From Mariniflexile sp. TRM1-10 (GTDB lineage: Bacteria > Bacteroidota > Bacteroidia > Flavobacteriales > Flavobacteriaceae): a DNA stretch of 64,000 nucleotides. Each line of letters opens with the position of its first letter. Position 1 is the first letter of the stretch. The notes beneath the pieces were generated by a model. It was given only the letters and a program-made list of their open reading frames with translations. It ran no database searches and had not been told where the DNA came from. The translations under genes were made by a program, and so were the position numbers. The stretch lies in assembly GCF_003425985.1 (NCBI RefSeq), contig NZ_CP022985.1, positions 843,501 to 907,500 of the forward strand, read 5' to 3'. Positions 31,465 through 38,461 of the stretch are shown piece after piece.

Positions 31465-33498
31465 ATGATAAAGAACATCTTACTAAAACCATTTGAAACG
31501 CCTTATAATTCAGCACCATTTTCAAAAATTAAAAATGATCATTTTCTTCCTGCATTTGAGCAATGTATTGAAGACGCCAAAATCGAAATTGATGCTATTG
31601 CCAATAATATAGAAACTCCAACCTTTAAAAACACTATTGAAGCTTTAGAGTTTTCAGGTGAACAATTAGATAGAATTTCGAACATCTTTTTTAATTTGAA
31701 TTCCGCCGAAACCAACGATACCATTCAAAAAATAGCGCTGGACGTATCGCCACTTTTATCCGAATTCAGTAATGACATCACCTTAAACGAAGCTCTTTTC
31801 AAACGTATAAAATCGGTTTACGATTCTAAAGATAATTTAAATTTAACCACAGAACAACATACATTACTTGACAAAAAATACAAGAGTTTTTCAAGAAATG
31901 GTGCTAATTTACCTGAAGATAAAAAAGAAAAACTTCGCGAAATAGACAAAGAATTGAGCAAGTTAAAGTTGAAGTTTGGAGAAAACGTATTAGCCGAAAC
32001 CAACAAGTTCGACATGCTAATTACCGATGAATCTGAATTATCCGGATTACCTGAAGGCACTATTGAGGCCGCAAAACAGTTAGCAGAAAGCAAAGAAAAG
32101 GAAGGTTGGATGTTTACTTTAGATTATCCAAGTTATATTCCATTTGTTACCTATGCAGATAACAGAGAACTTCGTAAAAAAATAACACTTGCTGCAGGAA
32201 GCAAAGGATTCAATAACGATACTTTAGACAATCAAGACATTGTTTTAAAAATTGCAAGACTTAGGTTTGAACGCGCCAATTTATTAGGCTACAAAACCCA
32301 TGCACATTTTGTTTTGGAAGAACGCATGGCAAAAACACCCGAAAAAGTTGAGAGCTTTTTAAATGAACTACTTGAAAAAGCCAAACCAGCTGCAGAAAAA
32401 GAATTTAACACCCTTCAAAGTTTCGCCAAAGAATTACACGGTATCGAGCAACTTGAAAAATGGGATGGCCCTTATTATTCAGAAAAATTAAAGCAAAAGC
32501 TCTTTGATTTAGATGATGAACTGTTGAAACCCTATTTCAAGCTTGAGAATGTTATTGATGGTGCTTTTACTATTGCAAATAAATTATTCGATTTAAATTT
32601 TGAAGAAATCAAAGACATCGATAAATATCATGAAGATGTTTTAACTTACAAAGTAACCGACAATAAAGGTGACTTAGTATCCATTTTTTACGCCGATTTC
32701 TTCCCTAGAGCAGGAAAACGTAATGGTGCGTGGATGACTTCCTTTAAGCCACAATCTATTAAAAACGAAAAAAATGACAGACCGCACATATCCATTGTTT
32801 GCAATTTCACAAAACCAACCAAAAGCAAACCATCACTATTAACTTTTAACGAAGTAACCACTTTATTTCACGAGTTTGGGCACGCTTTACACGGCATGCT
32901 TGCCAACACCACCTATCCTAGTCTATCTGGCACCAGTGTGTTTTGGGACTTTGTAGAGTTGCCTAGTCAGATTATGGAAAACTGGTGTTATGAAAAAGAT
33001 GCCTTATCGTTATTCGCCAAGCATTATGAAACCGGTGAGATTATCCCCATGGATTTGGTTGAAAAAATAAAAGAGTCGGCCACTTTTCAACAAGGCATGC
33101 AAACTTTGCGTCAAATTAGTTTTGGTTTATTAGATATGAGTTGGCATGGTAACAATCCAACAAACATTACAAATATAAAAGCACACGAAGTTGAAGCGTT
33201 TAAAAACACCACATTATATCCAGAAGTTGCCGAAAACTGTATGAGTACGTCTTTTTCCCATATTTTTCAAGGCGGGTATTCATCAGGATATTATAGCTAC
33301 AAATGGGCAGAAGTTTTAGATGCCGATGCTTTTGAATACTTTAAAGAAGTAGGTGTTTTTAACAAAGACGTTGCCAATAAATTCAAAAGCAATGTATTAT
33401 CTCAAGGAGGAACAGAAGACCCTATGATACTTTACAAACGCTTTCGCGGAAAAGAACCACAGCCTGAAGCGTTACTGAGACGAGCGGGATTGATTTAG
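31465..33498 (+). CDS. M3 family metallopeptidase (Dcp/oligopeptidase A type)
   Basis: A 677-residue thimet-type zinc peptidase, resembling peptidyl-dipeptidase Dcp and oligopeptidase A. The zinc motif HEFGHALHG is at about 470-478, with Glu the general base; the third ligand falls in the following DFVELPSQIMENW segment (about 496-508). GGYSSGYYSYKWAE (about 611-624) is the conserved substrate-binding stretch. There is no signal peptide, so it is probably cytoplasmic and degrades oligopeptides. A strong terminator follows. The length fits the family (about 680). Confidence 0.93.
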   Translation: MIKNILLKPFETPYNSAPFSKIKNDHFLPAFEQCIEDAKIEIDAIANNIETPTFKNTIEALEFSGEQLDRISNIFFNLNSAETNDTIQKIALDVSPLLSEFSNDITLNEALFKRIKSVYDSKDNLNLTTEQHTLLDKKYKSFSRNGANLPEDKKEKLREIDKELSKLKLKFGENVLAETNKFDMLITDESELSGLPEGTIEAAKQLAESKEKEGWMFTLDYPSYIPFVTYADNRELRKKITLAAGSKGFNNDTLDNQDIVLKIARLRFERANLLGYKTHAHFVLEERMAKTPEKVESFLNELLEKAKPAAEKEFNTLQSFAKELHGIEQLEKWDGPYYSEKLKQKLFDLDDELLKPYFKLENVIDGAFTIANKLFDLNFEEIKDIDKYHEDVLTYKVTDNKGDLVSIFYADFFPRAGKRNGAWMTSFKPQSIKNEKNDRPHISIVCNFTKPTKSKPSLLTFNEVTTLFHEFGHALHGMLANTTYPSLSGTSVFWDFVELPSQIMENWCYEKDALSLFAKHYETGEIIPMDLVEKIKESATFQQGMQTLRQISFGLLDMSWHGNNPTNITNIKAHEVEAFKNTTLYPEVAENCMSTSFSHIFQGGYSSGYYSYKWAEVLDADAFEYFKEVGVFNKDVANKFKSNVLSQGGTEDPMILYKRFRGKEPQPEALLRRAGLI

Positions 33499-33524
33499 AT
33501 TTGTTAGAATTTTAGATAGTTAGA

Positions 33525-33553
33525 AACCGAAGCTTTTTGCTTCGGTTATTTTT
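33525..33553 (+). terminator. Terminator of the M3 peptidase gene
   Basis: AACCGAAGC and GCTTCGGTT pair around a TTTTT loop and are followed by ATTTTTAT. Confidence 0.85.
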
Positions 33554-33566
33554 ATCCTTATAAAAT

Positions 33567-33592
33567 AAACTTTCAATAATTATTGAAAGTTT
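33567..33592. promoter_or_regulatory. Palindromic operator O1 of the GbsR/MarR regulator
   Basis: A perfect 26-bp palindrome whose left arm is AAACTTTCAATAA and right arm TTATTGAAAGTTT. It ends 11 bp before the -7 box at 33604, so it covers the -33 region. The same arms (ACTTTCA / TGAAAGT) recur at 34134-34159. Autoregulation is inferred. Confidence 0.75.
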
Positions 33593-33603
33593 AAAAATTA
33601 TCA

Positions 33604-33611
33604 TATATTTG
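33604..33611 (+). promoter_or_regulatory. -7 promoter box of the GbsR/MarR gene
   Basis: TATATTTG fits TAnnTTTG but ends only 4 nt before the ATG at 33616. The transcript would be leaderless or nearly so; other genes in this window have 16-40 nt. Confidence 0.6.
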
Positions 33612-33615
33612 TACT

Positions 33616-34119
33616 ATGGATTACAAGGAAGCAAAAATAAAATTTATAAGCACTTGGGGAAGTTTAGGTTCCCTTTGGGGTATTAACAAAGCCATGGCAC
33701 AGATCCAAGCATTGCTTTTTATCTCAACCAAACCATTATCCATGGAAGAAATCATGGAAGAACTTCAAATTTCCCGTGGAAATACCAGTATGAATCTACG
33801 TCAGTTAATGGATTGGGGTATTGTTACCAAAGAACTTATCCCTGGTGAGCGCAAAGAATATTTTTACACGGAAAAAGACGTGCAAGAATTGGCGAGAATC
33901 GTTGCAAAGGAACGCAGTCGTAGAGAAATTAAACCCGTGATTAAAGTTTTAAACGATGTGTCTTCTATTAAAGATGATGGTACAGAAAAAACTAAAGAGT
34001 TAATTAAGCAAACCAAAGCATTACACGATTTAACAGAAACAGCCGATGCTATAATTAACAAACTTGTAAACCAACAACAAAATTGGATCACAAAATCTTT
34101 ATTAAAATTATTCACCTAA
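33616..34119 (+). CDS. GbsR/MarR-type transcriptional regulator
   Basis: 167 residues. A winged-helix domain of the GbsR type covers about 10-95: GSLWGINKAMAQIQALLFIS is the entry helix, MEEIMEELQISRGNTSMNLR (about 43-62) the helix-turn-helix, and the wing runs through VTKELIPGERKEYF. The remaining part is a helical coiled region (about 100-155) for dimerisation. It would bind the two matching palindromes at 33567 and 34134, repressing itself and the three following genes. The N-terminus is required by the family, so the short leader is not a start-choice error. The inducer is unknown. Confidence 0.87.
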   Translation: MDYKEAKIKFISTWGSLGSLWGINKAMAQIQALLFISTKPLSMEEIMEELQISRGNTSMNLRQLMDWGIVTKELIPGERKEYFYTEKDVQELARIVAKERSRREIKPVIKVLNDVSSIKDDGTEKTKELIKQTKALHDLTETADAIINKLVNQQQNWITKSLLKLFT

Positions 34120-34133
34120 AAAAAATTTAAACT

Positions 34134-34159
34134 ATACTTTCAATAATTTCTGAAAGTAT
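34134..34159. promoter_or_regulatory. Palindromic operator O2 upstream of the DoxX/DUF2071 operon
   Basis: ATACTTTCA and TGAAAGTAT are perfect 9-bp arms around an 8-nt spacer. The core ACTTTCAATAATT is shared with O1. It lies between the regulator gene and the ATG at 34176. Confidence 0.75.
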
Positions 34160-34175
34160 ATAAAATTAAAAAACA

Positions 34176-35291
34176 ATGAATAAGCACAAAGTATTAACTT
34201 TTCTCATAACTTCTGTTTGGATTATAAATGGGCTCTTTTGCAAGGTATTAAACTTAGTTCCTAGGCACGAAGAAATTGTTTCAAGGATTTTAGGTAATAC
34301 GCATTCTGGTTTAATAACTAAACTAATTGGATTAGCTGAAATCGCAATGGCAATATGGATTATAACGGGTTATAAAAAAAGACCAAATACAATTGCTCAA
34401 ATAATCTTAGTTATTTCTATGAATATTCTTGAGTTTATAATGGCACAAGAACTATTACTTTGGGGTAGATTAAACTTATTATTTGCATCTCTATTTGCTT
34501 TTATTGTGTATTATAATCAATTTATTTTAAAAAAAAACCAACAACAATATGCGCTTCCTACTCTTAAAAACCATCCGTTTGCCGTTGAGGCTTTCTTTGA
34601 AAGCTCTCTAGTCTTAACGTTTGCAGTCCCAAAAGAACAATTACAAAGTTTGATTCCAGAATGTCTAGAGTTAGATACTTTTAAAGACAAGTATGCTTTT
34701 TTAGCGATTGCAATGGTTAAAACAAAAAAGTTACGTCCAAAAGGGCTTCCTGAATTTATGGGCAATGACTTTTTTTTAATTGGTTATCGCATTTTTGTTC
34801 GTTACACAACCTTAAAAGGAAAGCGTTTACGCGGTTTATACATTATAAAATCTGAGACAGATAAAAGGAAAATGGCTTTTATGGGCAACATATTTACTCA
34901 TTATGATTATACAACTACCGATATAAATCAGACTATAAAGAATGATGTGAATGAAATAGTTTCTATCGATTCAAACTTTAAAATTGAAATTAATAATGCA
35001 GAAATTGAAATTATTAATTTACCCAAAAACTCACCATTTGAAAACTGGAAAGAAGCAAGAAGGTTCGCTGGTCCGTTACCTTTTACCTTTACTTATAATA
35101 AAGAAAACAAAGAAGTATTGATAATTGAAGGCGTTAGGAAAAATTGGAAACCAATGCCTGTAAAAGTAATAGACTACGATATAGCATTCTTAAAATCTTT
35201 AAAACTAAAAAACGTAGTTTTAGCAAATGCATTTATTATTAAAAACATTCCATATTACTGGAAAAAAGGAAAAAAAGAATTATGGAAATAA
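34176..35291 (+). CDS. DoxX-like membrane domain fused to DUF2071
   Basis: 371 residues in two parts. The N-terminal part (1-118) is a DoxX-like four-helix membrane domain (LTFLITSVWIINGLFCKV, ITKLIGLAEIAMAIWII). The C-terminal part (about 125-371) resembles DUF2071, an acetoacetate-decarboxylase-like fold: HPFAVEAFFESSLVLTFAVP (about 130-149), then FFLIGYRIFVRY and FAGPLPFTFTY (about 290-300). The fused form is a known but uncharacterised combination. It begins the operon after operator O2 and overlaps the next gene by 10 nt. The membrane part probably anchors the DUF2071 domain on the cytoplasmic face. The function is unknown. Confidence 0.8.
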   Translation: MNKHKVLTFLITSVWIINGLFCKVLNLVPRHEEIVSRILGNTHSGLITKLIGLAEIAMAIWIITGYKKRPNTIAQIILVISMNILEFIMAQELLLWGRLNLLFASLFAFIVYYNQFILKKNQQQYALPTLKNHPFAVEAFFESSLVLTFAVPKEQLQSLIPECLELDTFKDKYAFLAIAMVKTKKLRPKGLPEFMGNDFFLIGYRIFVRYTTLKGKRLRGLYIIKSETDKRKMAFMGNIFTHYDYTTTDINQTIKNDVNEIVSIDSNFKIEINNAEIEIINLPKNSPFENWKEARRFAGPLPFTFTYNKENKEVLIIEGVRKNWKPMPVKVIDYDIAFLKSLKLKNVVLANAFIIKNIPYYWKKGKKELWK

Positions 35292-36034
35292 AAAGAAAAA
35301 AGTTTCAAGGGGTATTGAATATATTAAGTTTTAACAGACACTTTTATATTTATGGCATCACCGCTTTAGTCTTAATAACTATTAGCTACCTGATGTATAA
35401 TTGGTCAAATACTCTGTTTTGGTTAATTATTACAGCTTTTATTTATGGTTTAATAATGCCATTAATTGTATCTGCTTATGTATATGATTTTTCTGGGTAT
35501 TATAATTTTAATTGGTTAAAAAAACTAAATATTAAAGATTCAAATATAAATAAATTCATCAATATTAATGCTGGGTTTGATGAAACAAGTTTTATAATTA
35601 AAAGCCATTTCATAAAATCAGATTTAAAAGTATTTGACTTTTATAATGAAGAAAGACATACAGAGCCTGCAATTATAAGAGCTAGAAAAGTAAGCTTGGT
35701 CTACCCTGAAACTAAAAAAATAAAGTCTGACGTCATTCCTTTAAAAGATAAATCGGTTGATGTTATTTTTTTGCTTTCTGCAGCTCATGAAATAAGAAAT
35801 AATCAAGAGAGAATACAGTTTCTAAAAGAATGTCACAGACTTTGTAAACCCAATGGAAGAGTAATCATGGTAGAACATTTACGCGATTTTCCAAATTTTT
35901 TGGCATTCTCAATTGGCTTTACACATTTCTTTTCTAAAAATACTTGGAAAAAAGCATTTAAAAGCGCTGGATTCTCGACATTTAATGAAGCAAAATTTAC
36001 ACCATTTATGTCAGTATTTAACTGTTTACCATAA
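35282..36034 (+). CDS. Membrane-anchored class I methyltransferase
   Basis: 250 residues. Two hydrophobic helices (about 20-65) are followed by a methyltransferase-type domain. KVFDFYNEERHTEPAIIRAR (about 115-134) is a variant of motif I without the usual glycine run, and SVDVIFLLSAAHEIRNNQE (about 157-175) and CKPNGRVIMVEHLRDFPNF (about 188-206) are the standard later motifs. SAM binding is likely but not certain because motif I is altered. It overlaps the upstream DoxX/DUF2071 gene by 10 nt and is 20 bp from the next membrane-protein gene. It probably methylates a membrane-associated lipid or small molecule. The target is unknown. Confidence 0.77.
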   Translation: MEIKRKKFQGVLNILSFNRHFYIYGITALVLITISYLMYNWSNTLFWLIITAFIYGLIMPLIVSAYVYDFSGYYNFNWLKKLNIKDSNINKFININAGFDETSFIIKSHFIKSDLKVFDFYNEERHTEPAIIRARKVSLVYPETKKIKSDVIPLKDKSVDVIFLLSAAHEIRNNQERIQFLKECHRLCKPNGRVIMVEHLRDFPNFLAFSIGFTHFFSKNTWKKAFKSAGFSTFNEAKFTPFMSVFNCLP

Positions 36035-36054
36035 TCTAAATTTTACTTTATCTC

Positions 36055-36462
36055 ATGTATATTCATTTGAAAATAATTGGAACCCTTTTAATAATACTAG
36101 CACTAATTCATGTGTTTTTTTCAAGATATTTTAAGTGGAAAACTAGTTTAAAAACATTAAGCTTAATAAACAGGCAAATGATGACTACACATACATTTTT
36201 TATTGCATTTACAGTGTTTTTAATGGGTGTGCTCTGCTTAACATCTGCAAAAGATATTGTAGAAACTAATCTTGGTAAAAGTATATCTTTAGGTTTGGGT
36301 ATATTTTGGAGTATTAGGTTATTTTTTCAGTTTTTTGTATACTCAAAACAACTTTGGAAAGGTAAAAAGTTTGAAACATTTATACATATTTTATTCTCAA
36401 TATTTTGGGCATATTTTAGTATTATATTTTTAACTATATATCTTACAAGCAAATTGCGCTAA
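36055..36462 (+). CDS. Small four-helix membrane protein
   Basis: 135 residues with four hydrophobic segments (about 5-24, 45-65, 73-95, 107-130) and short charged loops, including NRQMMTTHTFFIAFTVF. I do not recognise a characterised family. It is the third gene of the GbsR-controlled unit, 20 bp after the methyltransferase. It is probably an inner-membrane partner of the DoxX/DUF2071 protein. The ATG at 36055 follows within the same operon; there is no clear terminator afterwards. Confidence 0.72.
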   Translation: MYIHLKIIGTLLIILALIHVFFSRYFKWKTSLKTLSLINRQMMTTHTFFIAFTVFLMGVLCLTSAKDIVETNLGKSISLGLGIFWSIRLFFQFFVYSKQLWKGKKFETFIHILFSIFWAYFSIIFLTIYLTSKLR

Positions 36463-36499
36463 ATTCTATTAGAAACGGATATTTGCGTTAGCGATTGCA

Positions 36500-36553
36500 G
36501 TGAAAAGCCCACAGCGAGGTACGAGCGAGGACTTGTAACGAAAAGCGCGACCC
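36500..36553 (+). repeat. 54-bp dispersed repeat, copy 2
   Basis: Matches the reverse complement of 827-880 at 45 of 54 bases, in a 217-bp spacer before the sigma factor gene. The following sequence (to about 36600) is also relatively GC-rich and may be part of a longer, more divergent repeat. Confidence 0.75.
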
Positions 36554-36649
36554 TTGTGGTAACGCCGAAAAAGGCAACGCCAAAGTTAGCCGATTTTATG
36601 CTTAATGGGATGAATTAACAAAGAACCAAAATTATTCAATTTTTTACCC

Positions 36650-36657
36650 TATTTTTG
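36650..36657 (+). promoter_or_regulatory. -7 promoter box of the sigma factor gene
   Basis: TATTTTTG lies 22 nt before the ATG at 36680. Confidence 0.55.
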
Positions 36658-36679
36658 AAATTGAAAAAAATGCTTCACC

Positions 36680-37234
36680 ATGTCTAACCATGAAATTAAT
36701 CCCAATAAGTGGATCGATTTATATTCCGATTACCTATACAACTACACCATTTCGCGTGTTAGTGATAGAGAGGTGGCGCAAGATTTGGTACAAGATACTT
36801 TTTTGGCAGCCTTAAAATCGATGAAAAATTTTAAAGGTGAAGCCACCGAACGTACGTGGTTGATTTCTATTTTAAAGCGAAAAATCATTGACCGTTATCG
36901 TAAAGTAAATTCGAATAAAGGAAAAGCCGAAGTACGCATAACATATAATGCCGACAGTGAAACCGAAGGCGATTGGTTGGAAGAACGTGTAGCAGATCCG
37001 TTTGACAAAACTGCTGAAGACACCATGCAAAACAACGAACTTGGCGATGCTATTTTTAACTGTTTAAGCAAGTTGCCCGAGAAGCAAGCCCAGGTATTTA
37101 GAATGAAAACCATTGAAGGCTATGAAACTGAAGTTATTTGTAATGAACTAAATATTACGGCGTCTAACCTTTGGGTGATTATCCACAGAGCCCGTACCGC
37201 TATGGCAGAATGTTTAAAAGAAAACTGGTTTTAA
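36680..37234 (+). CDS. ECF-type RNA polymerase sigma factor
   Basis: 184 residues of the sigma-70 family. Region 2 is at about 12-75: DLVQDTFLAALKSMKNFKGE, then RTWLISILKRKIIDRYRK, which binds the -10 region and core. Region 4 (about 122-178) has LPEKQAQVFRMKTIEGYETE and the helix-turn-helix NITASNLWVIIHRARTAM for the -35 element. The linker contains an acidic insert ETEGDWLEERVADPFDKTAE. The 3' gene follows after 2 nt and encodes a candidate anti-sigma factor. It probably controls a stress or envelope regulon, not identifiable from this window. The -7 box is of the housekeeping type. Confidence 0.9.
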   Translation: MSNHEINPNKWIDLYSDYLYNYTISRVSDREVAQDLVQDTFLAALKSMKNFKGEATERTWLISILKRKIIDRYRKVNSNKGKAEVRITYNADSETEGDWLEERVADPFDKTAEDTMQNNELGDAIFNCLSKLPEKQAQVFRMKTIEGYETEVICNELNITASNLWVIIHRARTAMAECLKENWF

Positions 37235-37236
37235 TT

Positions 37237-37503
37237 ATGAGTGATAAAATTAAAATTGTGATTCCTTGTGATGAAGCAAATCATGTGTGTGATAAAACAC
37301 AATATAAAAATGCGACTTTGTGGGAAAAAATAAAACTGAACATCCATTTAATTTATTGTAGAGCTTGCAGAAAATACTCCAAAAATAATGCGAAACTCAC
37401 AAAAATGGTGAGAAAATCGGATATCAAATGTTTAGATAAAAAGTGCAAAGAAAAGATGAAGCAAGAACTGGATAAAGCCATTAAAGAAACACTCATTAAC
37501 TAA
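37237..37503 (+). CDS. Small anti-sigma factor candidate with a ZAS-like zinc motif
   Basis: 88 residues, cytoplasmic. I take ATG 37237, 2 nt after the sigma stop codon, because the longer frame starts inside the sigma gene. HLIYCRACRKYSKNN (about 40-54) fits the zinc-binding anti-sigma core Hx3Cx2C, and further Cys lie at CDEANHVCDK (about 9-18) and CLDKKCKEK (about 68-76). No membrane helix follows, so it would be a soluble anti-sigma factor, possibly responding to redox or zinc. The coupling to the sigma gene supports the role. It is convergent with the UbiA-like gene with 4 nt between stops. Function is inferred. Confidence 0.7.
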   Translation: MSDKIKIVIPCDEANHVCDKTQYKNATLWEKIKLNIHLIYCRACRKYSKNNAKLTKMVRKSDIKCLDKKCKEKMKQELDKAIKETLIN

Positions 37504-37507
37504 GAAC

Positions 37508-38341
37508 TTATTTAAACAAAAGCATCAAGAAAAGCCACAAAACAGGCAAACCTTCTACCCAAAACGAACTATAATATGTTCCTTGTTCCTTTTTAGAATA
37601 CAATAAAAACAAACTTATTACAACACTTATTAGCATAGAAACCAACAAACTTTTGGTTGTGGTTCCAGCTTTAAAAAACTCCAAAAACAAAAACAATCCT
37701 AACAATACAACTCCTATAATTTTAGTTTGCTTGACCCCTATTTTCTGTGGAATGGTCGCCAATTTCAAACTATCATACATTAAATCCCTAATTTCAAAAG
37801 GCAACATTAAGACAATAATAAAAACAAAACGTTGAATACCTGTAATCACAACATCTGCATTTATTGTATAATCGTTATTTATTATCGGAAGAAACACTGT
37901 AACACCTGCCCAAACCAAGGCAATCAGGTATACTTTGAGCCCTCCAACATTTCTTAAATTATTTTTACTGTCTAAAAATAAATGTTTTGGTAAAAACGGA
38001 ATGGCATAAAAGAAAGTCACCAACCCTAAACCTACAATAAAAAACATGGCGTTTACACGTAATTGTAATACATAATAACACATGGAAATGAAGCATAAAA
38101 GTGAAAATATCTGAATGGTTTTCAGCCAATTTGCCAAACTCCTATGATGAAATTTTGCTATTCCAAAATACTTTACAAAATTGTAACCTGAAATTGAAGC
38201 AAAAAACACAAAAGACAACAGCGCTTCATCATATGAAATACCGTATTCCAAAAGTGTGATCCATGTTAACGAAAACACCGATAAAGCCACGTGAATGCTA
38301 CTATTTATGTAAAAATCAAAAAGTCGTTTTAGCATTTTCAT
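37508..38341 (-). CDS. UbiA-like membrane protein
   Basis: 277 residues with about eight to nine membrane helices. The loop FEIRDLMYDSLKLATIPQKIG (about 182-202, given here as landmarks RDLMYD and IPQKIG) resembles the second Asp-rich motif (DxxxD) of UbiA prenyltransferases. The first motif, normally NDxxDxxxD, reads ISGYNFVKYFGI (about 50-61) and lacks the Asp pair, so catalytic activity is doubtful. It may be a divergent or non-catalytic member. It is convergent with the anti-sigma candidate and divergent from gcvP. Substrate and role are unknown. Confidence 0.65.
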   Translation of the reverse strand: MKMLKRLFDFYINSSIHVALSVFSLTWITLLEYGISYDEALLSFVFFASISGYNFVKYFGIAKFHHRSLANWLKTIQIFSLLCFISMCYYVLQLRVNAMFFIVGLGLVTFFYAIPFLPKHLFLDSKNNLRNVGGLKVYLIALVWAGVTVFLPIINNDYTINADVVITGIQRFVFIIVLMLPFEIRDLMYDSLKLATIPQKIGVKQTKIIGVVLLGLFLFLEFFKAGTTTKSLLVSMLISVVISLFLLYSKKEQGTYYSSFWVEGLPVLWLFLMLLFK

Positions 38342-38427
38342 ACAACAAAAATAAGCAAACTGTTAACAACACTTTCAAATGGTTAAAAACTTTCCATTTT
38401 ATGCAACAAAACACATATATTATTACG

Positions 38428-38435
38428 TATTTTTG
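38428..38435 (+). promoter_or_regulatory. -7 promoter box of gcvP
   Basis: TATTTTTG lies 26 nt before the ATG at 38462. No glycine riboswitch is seen in the 120-bp leader. Confidence 0.6.
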
Positions 38436-38461
38436 CGAATTATATAAACAATTTCAATTTA

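Noticed and set aside
38342..38461. Glycine riboswitch upstream of gcvP
   Set aside because: The 120-bp leader is AT-rich with no tandem aptamer-like helices; only a -7 box is seen.
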